NCBI GenBank assembly: GCA_001580565.1
Contig: LRBF01000230.1
Span: forward strand, 62,001-126,000
Origin: Caballeronia megalochromosomata
Lineage (GTDB): Bacteria; Pseudomonadota; Gammaproteobacteria; Burkholderiales; Burkholderiaceae
Direction of reading: 5' to 3'
DNA length: 64,000 bases
Part shown: piece by piece, positions 36,983 to 46,054 of the stretch
Layout: each line of letters opens with the position of its first letter
Numbering within the stretch: position 1 is the first letter of the stretch
Program-made: the position numbers and the translations under genes
The notes under the pieces: generated by a model
What the model saw: only the letters and a program-made list of their open reading frames with translations
Databases searched by the model: none
Told to the model about the DNA's origin: nothing

Positions 36983-38026
36983 CTAGTCCGTCTCCCTCAC
37001 ACCCGAGGACTCCCGTATCACGAGTTCCGGCAACGCCGGCGACACGTATCGCGCAGCACCCGCGCCTCCGAGATGCGCGAACAGCAGGTCGACCGCTTGC
37101 GAGGCCATGTCGTCGAGATGGAGATCGACAGCGGTGAGCGGAGGGCGGCAACTGCGCGCGCGCGTGCCGTCGTAGCGCGTGACCAGCTTGATGTCGCGCG
37201 GTACGTGCTTGCCGGTCTGCGCGATGGCCTGCACCGCGCCCACGGCGAAGGCGTCGACGAGCGCGCACAGGCCATCCATCTCGGGATGCGCCGCCATCAT
37301 GCGGGCGCATGCCTCACTTCCCGCGTCTTCACCGCCGGATTCATCCGCGGCCACAACCAGCGGCGCCATGCCATGCGTCTCGCAGAAGCGCTCGTAGCTC
37401 GCGCGCGCCTCGATGTACGAATTTCGCTGTTGCGCGCCGACGAGCAACGCAATGTGCTCGCAGCCCCGCTCGCGCAAGTGGTCGAGCAGCATCTGCGTGG
37501 TAGCGGATGAATGGATGTCGACATAAGGGACCGCATCGCTGCCCGGCTGCCGTCCGAGACACACGACGGGCAAGCCGCGCTCTCGCAGATGCGCGACGTT
37601 GGCGTCGTCGGCGGTGGGCTCGATGACGATCGCGCCGTCGATATCGAGTTGCTCCAGCGGAAGACGGCCCGCCATCACCGGCGGCACCAGCACCAGCGCG
37701 AGTCCGCGCGTGAGCGCGGCGGCGGCCGCGACGGCGGCGACTTCCATCAGAAAACCGAGCCGCGACGCGCCGCCGGCGATCTCGAACGGCATCGACGAGA
37801 TGAGCGCGATCGTATGCGCCTCGCCCGTACGCAGCCGCTGCGCGCGCACGCTCGGGCGGTAGCCGAGCGCGCGCGCCGCCTCCTTCACGCGTTCGCGCGT
37901 CTGCGGGTCGACGTAGCCCTTGTCGTTGAGCGCATGGGAGACGGTGGTCGTCGAGACACCGGCCGCGCGCGCCACGTCGGCTATCGTCGGTCGCTGTCTG
38001 GATGGCGCGGGGCTTTGCATGCTCAT
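36983..38026 (-). CDS. LacI-family repressor, probable regulator of the nucleobase/deaminase operon
   Basis: A 347-residue LacI-family protein. PTIADVARAAGVSTTTVSHALN forms the helix-turn-helix at residues 13-34, the hinge is YRPSVRAQRLRTGE, and a periplasmic-binding-like domain follows. The leading ten residues are extra, and the start could be internal. It is divergent from an NCS2 permease, amidohydrolase, TauE/SafE and porin cluster; the spacer holds two near-identical palindromes that suit this protein. The effector may be the transported nucleobase-like compound. Confidence 0.93.
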   Translation of the reverse strand: MSMQSPAPSRQRPTIADVARAAGVSTTTVSHALNDKGYVDPQTRERVKEAARALGYRPSVRAQRLRTGEAHTIALISSMPFEIAGGASRLGFLMEVAAVAAAAALTRGLALVLVPPVMAGRLPLEQLDIDGAIVIEPTADDANVAHLRERGLPVVCLGRQPGSDAVPYVDIHSSATTQMLLDHLRERGCEHIALLVGAQQRNSYIEARASYERFCETHGMAPLVVAADESGGEDAGSEACARMMAAHPEMDGLCALVDAFAVGAVQAIAQTGKHVPRDIKLVTRYDGTRARSCRPPLTAVDLHLDDMASQAVDLLFAHLGGAGAARYVSPALPELVIRESSGVRETD

Positions 38027-38170
38027 TCTTTCCGTGTGGCTCGGTTCGCAATGCCGGATTTTCGCATGCTCTCCGGCGGATATTCCTATGACGAGAAGCG
38101 GCGCACGAGGCGGCCGACCCTAGTCGATCTCCCAGCTTGACAAGCGATAAATGACGCACCATTCTACGAT

Positions 38171-38186
38171 CACAAATCGATTTGGG
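38171..38186. promoter_or_regulatory. LacI-type operator, upstream copy
   Basis: The 16 bases CACAAATCGATTTGGG differ at one position from the perfect palindrome 43 bases to the right. The central AAATCGATTT core has the CG centre of LacI operators. Located between the divergent LacI gene and the NCS2 permease gene. Confidence 0.7.
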
Positions 38187-38213
38187 GCATCCGCCCATTT
38201 TATTTATCGCGAT

Positions 38214-38229
38214 CCCAAATCGATTTGGG
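38214..38229. promoter_or_regulatory. LacI-type operator, perfect 16-base palindrome
   Basis: CCCAAATCGATTTGGG is a perfect palindrome located 58 bases upstream of the NCS2 permease ATG. With the near-identical copy at 38171-38186 it forms a pair with 43-base centre spacing, about four helical turns, so cooperative binding or looping by the adjacent LacI protein is likely. Confidence 0.78.
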
Positions 38230-38287
38230 GAGCGAAAACGCAGAACGACCGAACGGTCGTTTCCTCGGCAAACAGGAGTCAACCCTC

Positions 38288-39664
38288 ATGGTTCACAATC
38301 CGCCGGTCCACGCTGTCGATGAGCGCCTGCCGCTCGCCAAACTCTTTCTCTTCGGCCTTCAGCACGTGCTCGTCGTCGCGGCCTCGCCGATCACGGCGGT
38401 GTTTCTGGTCGCCAAGGCGCTCGGGCTGTCTTCGGCGCTGACCGTCGATCTGATCAGCGCGACCTTCCTCGTGTGCGGGCTCGGCACGCTGCTGCAGTCG
38501 TTCGGGCCGCTGAAGTTCGGCGCGCGCCTGCCGTTCATCATGGTGCCGGGCGGCGCGCCGGTCGTGCTCTTCGTGCTCATCGCGCAGCAGACCGACCTTC
38601 AGACCGCCGCCGGCGCGACCATCCTCACCGGCTTCGTCTACTTCCTGTTGCTGCCGGTCTTCGCGCGCTGCCTGCGATTCTTTCCGCGCATCGTGATCGG
38701 CACGATGCTGATTCTCGTCGCCGTCAATCTGATCCGGATCTACGGCGTCGTGATCGTCGGCAAGCCGGGCACGGCCGAGTTCGGCGCGCCGCTCGGCATC
38801 GGGCTCGCGCTCGCGACCGTCGCGTTCACGGTGCTGTTCGCGAAGCTCTTCAAGGGCATGCTCGGCCAGCTCGCCGTGCTGCTCGGCCTGCTTGCGGGCG
38901 CGGCGCTCGCGTGGGCGCTCGGCGTCATGAGTTTCGCGGATGTCTGGTCCGGCGCGATTTTCACGGTGCCCACTCCGCTGCCTTTCGGCATGCCGCGCTT
39001 CGACGTGTTCGCGGCATTGCCGCTGCTCATCTTCAGCGTGATTTCGATGGCCGAAGCCACCGGCCAGACCATCGCGATCGCGGAAGTGGTCGGCAAGGAG
39101 ATCGATCCGCAGACCGAGGTGCCCAAGACCATTCGCGGCGATGCGGCGATGTCCGTGCTCGGCGGCCTGTTCGGCACGTCGCTGATCATCACGAGCAGCG
39201 AGAACATCGGCATCGTGCAGGCGACGGGCGTCCGCTCGCGCTTCGTCACGGCGGCGGCCGGCGTGCTGCTGGTCGTGATCGCGCTGCTCGCGCCGCTCGG
39301 CCGCCTCGCGAACGCGATTCCCGCGCCGGTGGTCGGCGGCTCCGCGCTGATCGTGTTCTCCATCATCGGCGTGATGGGCATCAACCTGCTGCGCCAGATC
39401 GACCTGCGCTCGCGCGCCAACATGTACACGCTCGCCGCCGCGCTGACCATGGGCGTGCTGCCGATCGTCGTGCCCGGCGTGTACAGCCGCTTTCCGTCGG
39501 CGCTGCAGATCGTGCTCGGCAACGGACTCGCGATGGGCGCGCTGACGGCCGTCATCGTCAACGCGCTGTTCGTGCATCTGCACCTTCACTTGCGCACACG
39601 CGAGGTCGCCGATCCCGTCGCGCATCTCGAAGCCGCCGTCAACGACAACCGCTCGTGCCACTGA
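38288..39664 (+). CDS. NCS2-family nucleobase:cation symporter (uracil/xanthine permease type)
   Basis: A 458-residue inner-membrane carrier with about 14 segments. The start MVHNPPVH follows AGGAG. NCS2 landmarks are FGLQHVLVVAASPI in helix 1, MAEATGQTIAIAEVVG in helix 8 and SSENIGIVQATGV in helix 10, the substrate-site region. Substrates of the family are xanthine, uric acid, uracil and similar rings. It is the first gene after two LacI operators and is followed by a deaminase-type amidohydrolase, which supports import of an aminated heterocycle. Confidence 0.93.
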   Translation: MVHNPPVHAVDERLPLAKLFLFGLQHVLVVAASPITAVFLVAKALGLSSALTVDLISATFLVCGLGTLLQSFGPLKFGARLPFIMVPGGAPVVLFVLIAQQTDLQTAAGATILTGFVYFLLLPVFARCLRFFPRIVIGTMLILVAVNLIRIYGVVIVGKPGTAEFGAPLGIGLALATVAFTVLFAKLFKGMLGQLAVLLGLLAGAALAWALGVMSFADVWSGAIFTVPTPLPFGMPRFDVFAALPLLIFSVISMAEATGQTIAIAEVVGKEIDPQTEVPKTIRGDAAMSVLGGLFGTSLIITSSENIGIVQATGVRSRFVTAAAGVLLVVIALLAPLGRLANAIPAPVVGGSALIVFSIIGVMGINLLRQIDLRSRANMYTLAAALTMGVLPIVVPGVYSRFPSALQIVLGNGLAMGALTAVIVNALFVHLHLHLRTREVADPVAHLEAAVNDNRSCH

Positions 39665-39688
39665 ACTCTCTTACCCGATAGAACGATC

Positions 39689-41107
39689 ATGACGACACCT
39701 CATCTTACGCCCGCCGCGCTTCAGGCCGACGAGCTGCTGCTCCTGCCCGCATTCGTTTTGCTCGCCGATGGACCGCAACCCGATCACGCCGTGGTCGTGT
39801 CAAAAGGAAGATTCGCGGACGTCGGACCGGCCGATGAAGTCATCGCGCGTCACGCGCATCTCGCACCGCTCGCGCTGCCGGGCAAGCTCGTGATGCCGGG
39901 ATTCATCGATGCGCATCATCATCTGACGCAATCGTTCGGCAAGGCGCTGGCGTTCGGCGAGCCCTCGGAGATCTATCGGCGCATCTGGGTGCCGCTGGAG
40001 AACTGCCTCGACGAGAATCTCGTGTATCTGTCCGCGAAGCTGGCTGCACTCGAAGCGCTGCGCGGCGGCTTCACGACCGTTTGCGATGCGGGCACGCGCG
40101 CGAGCGGCGATGCCACGACGATCGCCGCGGCGACGCAGGAAGTCGGCGTGCGCTGCGTGCTCGGGCTGATCTGCAACGACCTTTCCGAAGACATCGACGC
40201 GCGTGCGCGCGCCGCCATCGTCGTGCGCGCGCAGCAGCATCTGGCGCGCTGGGAAGGTCACGCGCTCGTGCATCCGTCGCTCGCGGTGTCGGTGCCCGAA
40301 GCCGGCTCCGACGGCATGCTGCAAACTGCCGCCGCGCTGTGCGCCGACGCGGGCGTGATCTTCCAGACACATGCGAACGAGCATCTCGCGGCAGTCGAAC
40401 GCTCGATCGTGCGACGCAAGATGCGGCCGATCGAGCATCTGCATTACGCGGGCGCGCTGGGCCCGCAGACGCTGATCGCGCACGCGACGCTCGTCACGCC
40501 CTCGGAGCTGAACCTGCTTGCGCGCACGAGAACCGCGGTCAGCTACAACCCGGTCGCGAGTTCCTGGAAGGGCAATGCCGTCGCGCCCGCGCTGCAGATG
40601 GATGCGCTCGGCATCCGTTTCGGTCTCGGCACGGACGGCACGCGCAGCGATGCATTCCGTCTCCTCGACGCGGCCGAGACCGCGCAACGTTTCGCCTTCG
40701 GTCTCGCGACCGGCGATTCGTCGTGCGGCGCGGGCGAACTGTGGCTCGACCGCGCGCTGCGCGGCGGGGCGGATGCGTTGCGGCTCGATGCGCGTATCGG
40801 TGAAATCGCGCCGGGCAAGGCGGCGGACTTTCTGCTCGTCGATCTCGATGTGCCGGAGATGCGGCCGTCCTGGGATCTCACATGGGAACTGGTGCGGCTC
40901 GCGGATCGCAGCCAGATCGACGCGGTGTTCGTCGCCGGAAAGCTGCGCCTCTGGCAAGGCTGGCCGGCCGACTGGGACGCGCGCGCGTTCCTGAGGGAAG
41001 TCGATGAGGTCGCGCGCGAAGTCGTTGCGCGCGCGCCGATTCAGCGCGTGCATGCGGCGCCTTCGCTTCGGGCCGCTTGCGGCATGCCCCTTCCTGCCGT
41101 GGAGTGA
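39689..41107 (+). CDS. Amidohydrolase, aminoheterocycle deaminase-like (guanine/8-oxoguanine deaminase, AtzB/TrzN type)
   Basis: A 472-residue metal-dependent hydrolase of the amidohydrolase superfamily. The metal ligands are visible: MPGFIDAHHHL (HxH near residue 75), IFQTHANEH, LIAHATLV and the aspartate in LGTDGTRS. This single-metal pattern belongs to the cytosine/guanine deaminase and triazine hydrolase subtype III. It probably removes an amino group (or other substituent) from a ring imported by the adjacent NCS2 permease. It begins 24 bases after the permease and abuts the TauE/SafE gene directly. Exact substrate unknown. Confidence 0.9.
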   Translation: MTTPHLTPAALQADELLLLPAFVLLADGPQPDHAVVVSKGRFADVGPADEVIARHAHLAPLALPGKLVMPGFIDAHHHLTQSFGKALAFGEPSEIYRRIWVPLENCLDENLVYLSAKLAALEALRGGFTTVCDAGTRASGDATTIAAATQEVGVRCVLGLICNDLSEDIDARARAAIVVRAQQHLARWEGHALVHPSLAVSVPEAGSDGMLQTAAALCADAGVIFQTHANEHLAAVERSIVRRKMRPIEHLHYAGALGPQTLIAHATLVTPSELNLLARTRTAVSYNPVASSWKGNAVAPALQMDALGIRFGLGTDGTRSDAFRLLDAAETAQRFAFGLATGDSSCGAGELWLDRALRGGADALRLDARIGEIAPGKAADFLLVDLDVPEMRPSWDLTWELVRLADRSQIDAVFVAGKLRLWQGWPADWDARAFLREVDEVAREVVARAPIQRVHAAPSLRAACGMPLPAVE

Positions 41108-41833
41108 ATGTCCGTGAGCCTGACCATCTTTCTCGTTCTCGCCGTCACCGTCGCGATCGCCGCGTTCATCCAGGGCGCGGTCGGCGTCGGCTTCGCGCTG
41201 ATCTGCGCGCCCGTCATCGGTCTGATCGAGCCGGGACTGCTGCCCGTGTCATTGCTGATCCTGATGCTGCCGCTGAACGTCTACCTCGCGTGGCGCGAGC
41301 GTCCCGCGCTCGATTCGAAAGGCACGCTGTGGATCACGGTCGGCCGCACGGCGGGCGCGGTCGCCGGCGTGTGGATCATCACGCGCATCTCGGCGCACGA
41401 CCTGAACGTGTTCATCGGCGCATCGACGATCGCCGCCGCTGTCGCCACGCTATGCGCGCCCACCTTCATGCCGGGACGCAATGCGCTGATGGCGGCAGGC
41501 GCCGTGACGGGCATCACGGAAACCGCCACCGGCATCGGCGGCCCCGCACTGGCGATGGTGTTCCAGCACTACCGCGCACCCGCGCTGCGCTCGACCATCG
41601 CGCTGTGCTTCGCGATCGGTGAAGCGCTCTCGCTCGTCATGTTGAGCGTGACCGGCACGATCACCGTCGCGAAGCTCATGTCGGCGCTGTGTCTGGTGCC
41701 GCCGGTGATCGTCGGCGCGTTCGTGAGCCAGCACGTGCATCAGCGTCTGAACGCGCGCCTGCTGCGCGTCAGCGTGATGGGTTTCGCCATCGTGTCGGGC
41801 GCGGCCATCCTGTATCAGACGCTGGTTTCCTGA
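41108..41833 (+). CDS. TauE/SafE-family (TSUP) membrane transporter
   Basis: A 241-residue protein with about eight hydrophobic segments and the TSUP signature: FIQGAVGVGFALICAPV at the N-terminus and the repeated half TGITETATGIGGPALAM in the middle. Family members export sulfite, sulfoacetate or other organic anions. It starts immediately after the deaminase stop, with no spacer, so it is in the same transcript. In this setting it may export an acidic or sulfur-containing product, which is inference. Confidence 0.9.
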   Translation: MSVSLTIFLVLAVTVAIAAFIQGAVGVGFALICAPVIGLIEPGLLPVSLLILMLPLNVYLAWRERPALDSKGTLWITVGRTAGAVAGVWIITRISAHDLNVFIGASTIAAAVATLCAPTFMPGRNALMAAGAVTGITETATGIGGPALAMVFQHYRAPALRSTIALCFAIGEALSLVMLSVTGTITVAKLMSALCLVPPVIVGAFVSQHVHQRLNARLLRVSVMGFAIVSGAAILYQTLVS

Positions 41834-41887
41834 AGCATCCGCCGGCCGCTCGGCCGGCTCATTCCCTCGATCGACGGAGAGACCCTT

Positions 41888-42976
41888 ATGAAGAAGAGTC
41901 GGCTTGCACTCGCCCTTTCGGTAATGGGCATCGCGATGAACGTTCATGCGCAGAGCAGCGTCACGCTTTACGGCAGTCTCGATGCGGGTGTCGGGTACGT
42001 GAGCAATCTGCGTGGATCGCACGCGTTCATTGCGCAGCAGGGCACGCTGCAGGCGGACCGCTGGGGCCTCACCGGCGTCGAGGATCTCGGCGGCGGACTG
42101 AAGACCGTGTTTAAGCTGGAATCCGGCTTTTCGACGATCAGCGGCGCGATGTCGAGCGCGGGCACGCTGTTCAACCGGCAGGCTTATGTCGGCCTGAGCG
42201 ATGCCGGTATCGGTACGGTCACGCTCGGGCGGCAGACCGACTTCCACTTCGAGATGCTCGGGCCGCTGTCGACGGCGCAGTCGCTCGGCGATTTCTCCGC
42301 GTTCCACCCCGGCAATATCGATGGACTGGGCAACACGGTGCCGGTCGAGTTGTCGAACACGGTCAAGTTTCGCAGCCGGACGATCGCGGGCGTGACGCTC
42401 GGCGCGATGTACGGCTTCACCAATCAGTCGAGCAGCACCACGGGACGCACCATCAGCTTCGGCGCGACCTACGGTTACGGCCCGCTGAATCTCGCCGCGG
42501 CGTATTCGGAGTATCACGACCGGGCATTGAATCTCGCGAGCGCGCTCGGGCTGACGAGTTTTCAGGGCGTCGCGCTGACGGCGAGCGCGCCGTTCGTCGC
42601 GGACAGCGTGCGCAACGCGGGCATCGGCGGCAGCGTGCAGATCGGCCGCGTGCAGTTGCATGCGCTCTTCACGCAAGTGCGCATCGAGGAGGGCGGTCGA
42701 GCGAACAACTATCGCACCATCGACGGCGGGGCGAACTTTCAGGTCACGCCCTCGTATATGATCGGCGCGGGCGCGTGGACCACGACGCTCGCGGGACAGC
42801 GCTGGACGCAGGTGACCGTCGCCAACGTGTATTCGCTGTCGAAGCTCACGCAGCTCTATGCCGACGTCATGGTGGAGCAGGCGTCTTCGGGCGCGAAGGC
42901 GGTTACGCTGGGTATCGGACCTTCGTCTTCGAACCGGCAGACGGTGGTATTGGCCGGCGTTCATCACCTGTTCTAG
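41888..42976 (+). CDS. Gram-negative trimeric porin, Burkholderia OpcP/OmpC-type
   Basis: A 362-residue outer-membrane porin. A signal peptide MKKSRLALALSVMGIAMNVHA is followed by QSSVTLYGSLDAGVGYVSN, the usual start of Burkholderiaceae general porins. The body alternates aromatic and glycine residues as in 16-stranded barrels, and it ends VLAGVHHLF with the terminal phenylalanine needed for barrel insertion. It is the last gene of the nucleobase/deaminase cluster and may provide outer-membrane entry for that substrate. Confidence 0.95.
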   Translation: MKKSRLALALSVMGIAMNVHAQSSVTLYGSLDAGVGYVSNLRGSHAFIAQQGTLQADRWGLTGVEDLGGGLKTVFKLESGFSTISGAMSSAGTLFNRQAYVGLSDAGIGTVTLGRQTDFHFEMLGPLSTAQSLGDFSAFHPGNIDGLGNTVPVELSNTVKFRSRTIAGVTLGAMYGFTNQSSSTTGRTISFGATYGYGPLNLAAAYSEYHDRALNLASALGLTSFQGVALTASAPFVADSVRNAGIGGSVQIGRVQLHALFTQVRIEEGGRANNYRTIDGGANFQVTPSYMIGAGAWTTTLAGQRWTQVTVANVYSLSKLTQLYADVMVEQASSGAKAVTLGIGPSSSNRQTVVLAGVHHLF

Positions 42977-43188
42977 GCGTCGCTGATTCGAGAACCCGGC
43001 GCGCCAGTTCGACAGAATCTCCTGCTCGATCGGGGGCGATTTCGGCAGCCGGCCAGAAGTCGAACATCGGCTTCGCGTTTCGAACCGTGGATCGTGGCTT
43101 GAAAACAGTCGCTCGTGCCGCACGCGGGTTCATGCGACCTTTGCTCACTCGGTGCTAACAGCCGTCGAGCAAATAGTGGCGTGCTTCC

Positions 43189-43577
43189 TTGATAACTGAG
43201 CGGAGCACCGCGCTTTTTCACGGCATGGCTTCCTTCCCACCGGCGCCAACGGCGCGGATTGCGCGCCCATCCACTGCACCGCAATGCCTGCGCGTGATCG
43301 CCGCCGATCGCGGCTACAACTGCGAGCGGCTTCGTCGGCCGTTGCGCAATCGCCGGATCGATCCGCCATTCATCGCCTGTCCGTCGGCTATTGTCGCCAC
43401 CCAGACAACACGGTGTACGCGTTCGCGATGCTACTGCCCTTCGCCACCTCTTCCTACAATCCGTCACACGCTCGATCGAAAGGCGAGCAGAACGAAGCAC
43501 GCGGCATTCGCGGTCGTGCTCGTGAAAACATGCCGCGCAGTGCGGCCTACTCCGCTTAATTTCCAGGACTATCGAAG
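43189..43577 (+). pseudogene. IS5-family-like transposase scrap within a non-coding stretch
   Basis: Within the 600 bases after the porin gene, about 43294-43374 encodes IAADRGYNCERLRRPLRNRR, which resembles the DDE-transposase segment ADRGYDxxxLRxxLxxRG of IS5 elements. No further transposase motif and no inverted repeat ends were found, so at most a small fossil remains. The rest of 42977-43577 shows no gene. Confidence 0.35.
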
Positions 43578-44510
43578 ATGAGCCAGACAACCCGCAATGT
43601 GCAGCCCGTTATCGCCAATCTCGGCAAAGAAGGTTCAGGCGAACTAGTGCCTTCCCGATACGCCGTGCGCGTGGGCGACATCGACGTCGTGCTGATCAGC
43701 GACGGCGTCCTGCCGTTGCCGACTTCCACCATGTCCACCAACGTGAGCGAAGCGGACCGCAACGAATGGTTCGATGGTCGTTTCCTGCAACGGGACATGT
43801 TCGACTGGGCGTTGAATATCGCGCTCGTGCGCAGCGACGAACGCCTGATCCTGATCGACTCGGGCGTAGGAGACGGTTTCGAATACTTCTCGCGTGCCGG
43901 TCAGTCGGTGATGCGCCTGGAATCGGCTGGTATCGACCTGGCTGCGATCACCGATATCGTGGTTACGCATATGCACATGGATCACGTCGGCGGGCTGAAC
44001 GTCGATGGCGTCAAGGCGAGGCTGCGTCCGGACGTGCGCATTCATGTGTCTGCCGCCGAAGTGGAGTTTTGGAAAAACCCGGACTTCAGCAAGACGGTGA
44101 TGCCGGAAACGGTTCCTCCGGCGCTCCGCAAGGCTGCTGCAAAGTTCGTGAAACTCTACAGCGAAAACATCGTGCAGTTCGATCAGACCGTGGAAGTCGC
44201 AGCTGGCGTGTCGGCGCGCGTGACGGGTGGCCACACGCCGGGGCACTGCGTTGTGGATGTCGCATCAAACGGGGAGAAGCTGACGTTCGTAGGCGACGCG
44301 ATTTTCGAAGTCAACTTCGACAATCCCGATTGGCAAAATGGCTTCGAGCATGATCCTGAACCCTGTGTGGACGTGCGTATCGGATTGCTAAATGACGCCG
44401 CCGAAACCGGTGCTCTGCTGGCCGCAGCCCACGTCGCGTTCCCGTCCATCGGCCACGTTGCAAGGAGCGGTGAGGGTTTCCGTTTTGTGCCGGTACAGTG
44501 GGACTACTGA
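43578..44510 (+). CDS. MBL-fold metallo-hydrolase
   Basis: A 310-residue metallo-beta-lactamase-fold protein. The zinc site HMHMDHVGG (HxHxDH, near residue 137), TGGHTPGH (near 217) and FVGDAIF (near 240) are all present, so two metals can bind. The length and LVRSDERLILIDSG strand fit the group that includes lactonases and uncharacterised hydrolases. No signal peptide is clear. It stands alone between a decayed stretch and a PEBP gene, so the substrate is unknown. Confidence 0.92.
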   Translation: MSQTTRNVQPVIANLGKEGSGELVPSRYAVRVGDIDVVLISDGVLPLPTSTMSTNVSEADRNEWFDGRFLQRDMFDWALNIALVRSDERLILIDSGVGDGFEYFSRAGQSVMRLESAGIDLAAITDIVVTHMHMDHVGGLNVDGVKARLRPDVRIHVSAAEVEFWKNPDFSKTVMPETVPPALRKAAAKFVKLYSENIVQFDQTVEVAAGVSARVTGGHTPGHCVVDVASNGEKLTFVGDAIFEVNFDNPDWQNGFEHDPEPCVDVRIGLLNDAAETGALLAAAHVAFPSIGHVARSGEGFRFVPVQWDY

Positions 44511-44731
44511 TTGATGCTCGACTCCAGTGTGCCTGCGAAAGCCGACTCCGGCTATTCGAGGAGCAGTGCGAGGCGGCTTCGAGGGGTGTCTGCGTCACTG
44601 GATTCCTGGACTACTGAGGTTGATTGAAGCCCGCAAGGTGCCGGCATTCCCGCGGGTGCCTGCTCATAACGTTCAGCCAATGAAAGTCAATGAGCAGCTT
44701 TCCTCTACTCGTTCTACAAAACGGACTCGAT

Positions 44732-45298
44732 ATGAAACTCAACGGTCTCCTGCCAGCCTTCTGCACGGCTTTGCTTGCAACTGGTCCAGTCATCGCGGTT
44801 GCAGATTCCTTCACTGTCAAAGTCGATGGGCTGAAGCGCGGTCAGTTCGGAAACGAACAAGTGTACGGTCGATTTGGTTGTCACGGCGAAAACGTGTCTC
44901 CGCGCATTTCGTGGTCGCATGTTCCGGCCGGCACGAAGAGCATCGTCATCACCATCCACGACCCCGATGCGCCCACGGGCGGTCTGGGCTGGACGCACTG
45001 GCAAGTGGCAAACATTCCGCCGTCGCAAAGATCGATTGAGAAAGGCGCGTCGGGCAATGCCCGGGTGCTGCCAACAGGTGCCATCGAGACGCTGACCGAT
45101 TTCGGTGGCTCGGCTTATGGCGGACCGTGCCCGCCGCAGGGCGAATCCCATCGATATATCGTGACGGCTTCGGCACTGGCGGTTGCCAGCCTCGATGTCA
45201 AGGCGGATTCGAGTCCGGCGCTGGTCGCCTATCAGATGCACGGTAAAGTCATCGGCCAGGCGCGCTACGTGGCGCACTATCACCGTTCGGCGGAGTGA
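44732..45298 (+). CDS. YbhB/YbcL-type phosphatidylethanolamine-binding-like protein, secreted
   Basis: A 188-residue PEBP-family protein. A signal peptide at residues 1-22 (MKLNGLLPAFCTALLATG then PVIAVA) directs it to the periplasm. The ligand-pocket motifs DPDAPTGGLGWTHW and GGPCPPQGESHRY are intact. Functions of bacterial members are poorly known. The start giving MKLNGLL was chosen because it places the signal peptide at the N-terminus. It is convergent with the TetR gene. Confidence 0.9.
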   Translation: MKLNGLLPAFCTALLATGPVIAVADSFTVKVDGLKRGQFGNEQVYGRFGCHGENVSPRISWSHVPAGTKSIVITIHDPDAPTGGLGWTHWQVANIPPSQRSIEKGASGNARVLPTGAIETLTDFGGSAYGGPCPPQGESHRYIVTASALAVASLDVKADSSPALVAYQMHGKVIGQARYVAHYHRSAE

Positions 45299-45385
45299 GC
45301 GGCGAGTCGGCGGGGTTGATCGAGCCAATCGAGCGCAGTTGGCTACCTGAAAAGGATGTGCGCTGAGGTTCGTCCGCTGCGCGCT

Positions 45386-45991
45386 TTAGCGAAGCGCGGC
45401 CGCCACCGCCTCGTCGATCTGCAGCGCGAAGCGCGCTTCGACATCGGGCACCGTGTAACCGATCGACAGTTCCAGATAGGCGTCGCCGAGCACCAGCTGA
45501 ACGAATGTCGCTGCCCGCAACGCAGCAGTCGCTTCGTCAAATCTCTTTCGCAGAATTTTCGCGGAGAAGACGCGCACGACCTTCGCACCATTTTCGTAAA
45601 ACACCTGGCCGAGTTCCGGAAGACGCTCGGCCTCAGCAACGATGGCCCGGTAGAGCCGCAGATAATCCGGCTCGATAAGGATTCGTGCCAACACCCATCC
45701 CAATTCGCGCAACTCGACTTCGGGTGAGCCATCGGATTGCTCGTTCTGAGCGCCGGCAAGAAGTTCACCCACCTCAGCGCACATCGAACTCACCAGACCG
45801 ACAAAAAGCGCCTCCTTCGACTTGAAGTGGCGGTAGACCGTCTGTTTGCCGACGCCAGCGGCCGCGGCGACATCGTCCATCGTCGCCAGGCCGAAACCCT
45901 GCCTCAAAAAAACGGCTTTCGCGCCGTCGAATATGGCGGACCGCTTACGGCGTTGCAGCGGGCTCAGGTCGGGGAGAGAGAGCGTGTTCAT
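45386..45991 (-). CDS. TetR-family transcriptional regulator
   Basis: A 201-residue TetR protein. GAKAVFLRQGFGLATMDDVA, then AGVGKQTVYRHFKSKEAL, gives a textbook helix-turn-helix at about residues 22-67. The C-terminal domain (YRAIVAEAERLPELGQVFYENG) fits the TetR_C_7/AefR-like group. It is divergent from an epimerase/DoxX-like pair, and the spacer holds two strong palindromes, so it probably represses that pair and itself. Confidence 0.93.
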   Translation of the reverse strand: MNTLSLPDLSPLQRRKRSAIFDGAKAVFLRQGFGLATMDDVAAAAGVGKQTVYRHFKSKEALFVGLVSSMCAEVGELLAGAQNEQSDGSPEVELRELGWVLARILIEPDYLRLYRAIVAEAERLPELGQVFYENGAKVVRVFSAKILRKRFDEATAALRAATFVQLVLGDAYLELSIGYTVPDVEARFALQIDEAVAAALR

Positions 45992-46025
45992 GGCAGATAA
46001 ATAACAGATCGCCAGGTGGTTGACA

Positions 46026-46039
46026 AGACTGGCCAGTCT
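46026..46039. promoter_or_regulatory. TetR-type operator, secondary site
   Basis: AGACTGGCCAGTCT is a perfect 14-base palindrome followed by CGTTT, so its right half (AGTCTCGTTT) resembles that of the larger palindrome 35 bases downstream (GGTCTCGTTT). The two centres are on nearly the same helix face. Confidence 0.6.
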
Positions 46040-46054
46040 CGTTTAGATTGGCCA

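Noticed and set aside
36790-37137. Rightward open frame with GGAGG before its ATG after the GbpR-like LysR gene
   Set aside because: The product shows no family resemblance, and its second half lies antisense to the LacI gene. The minus-strand alternative over 36777-36982 is hydrophobic but also unrecognised and has no supported start.
38279-39661. 460-codon minus-strand open frame opposite the NCS2 permease gene
   Set aside because: The product is extremely Arg/His/Asp/Glu-rich and lacks any domain, as expected for the antisense of a high-GC membrane-protein gene.
41450-43123. 557-codon minus-strand open frame across the TauE/SafE and porin genes
   Set aside because: It has a basic, low-complexity product with no motifs, while the plus strand encodes a clear TSUP protein and a porin with a signal peptide and terminal Phe.
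23000-44640. 13-base string GGTTGATTGAAGC present near 23000 and 44620
   Set aside because: In 64 kb many 13-mers recur by chance, and the flanks diverge quickly, so it is not evidence for a repeat family.
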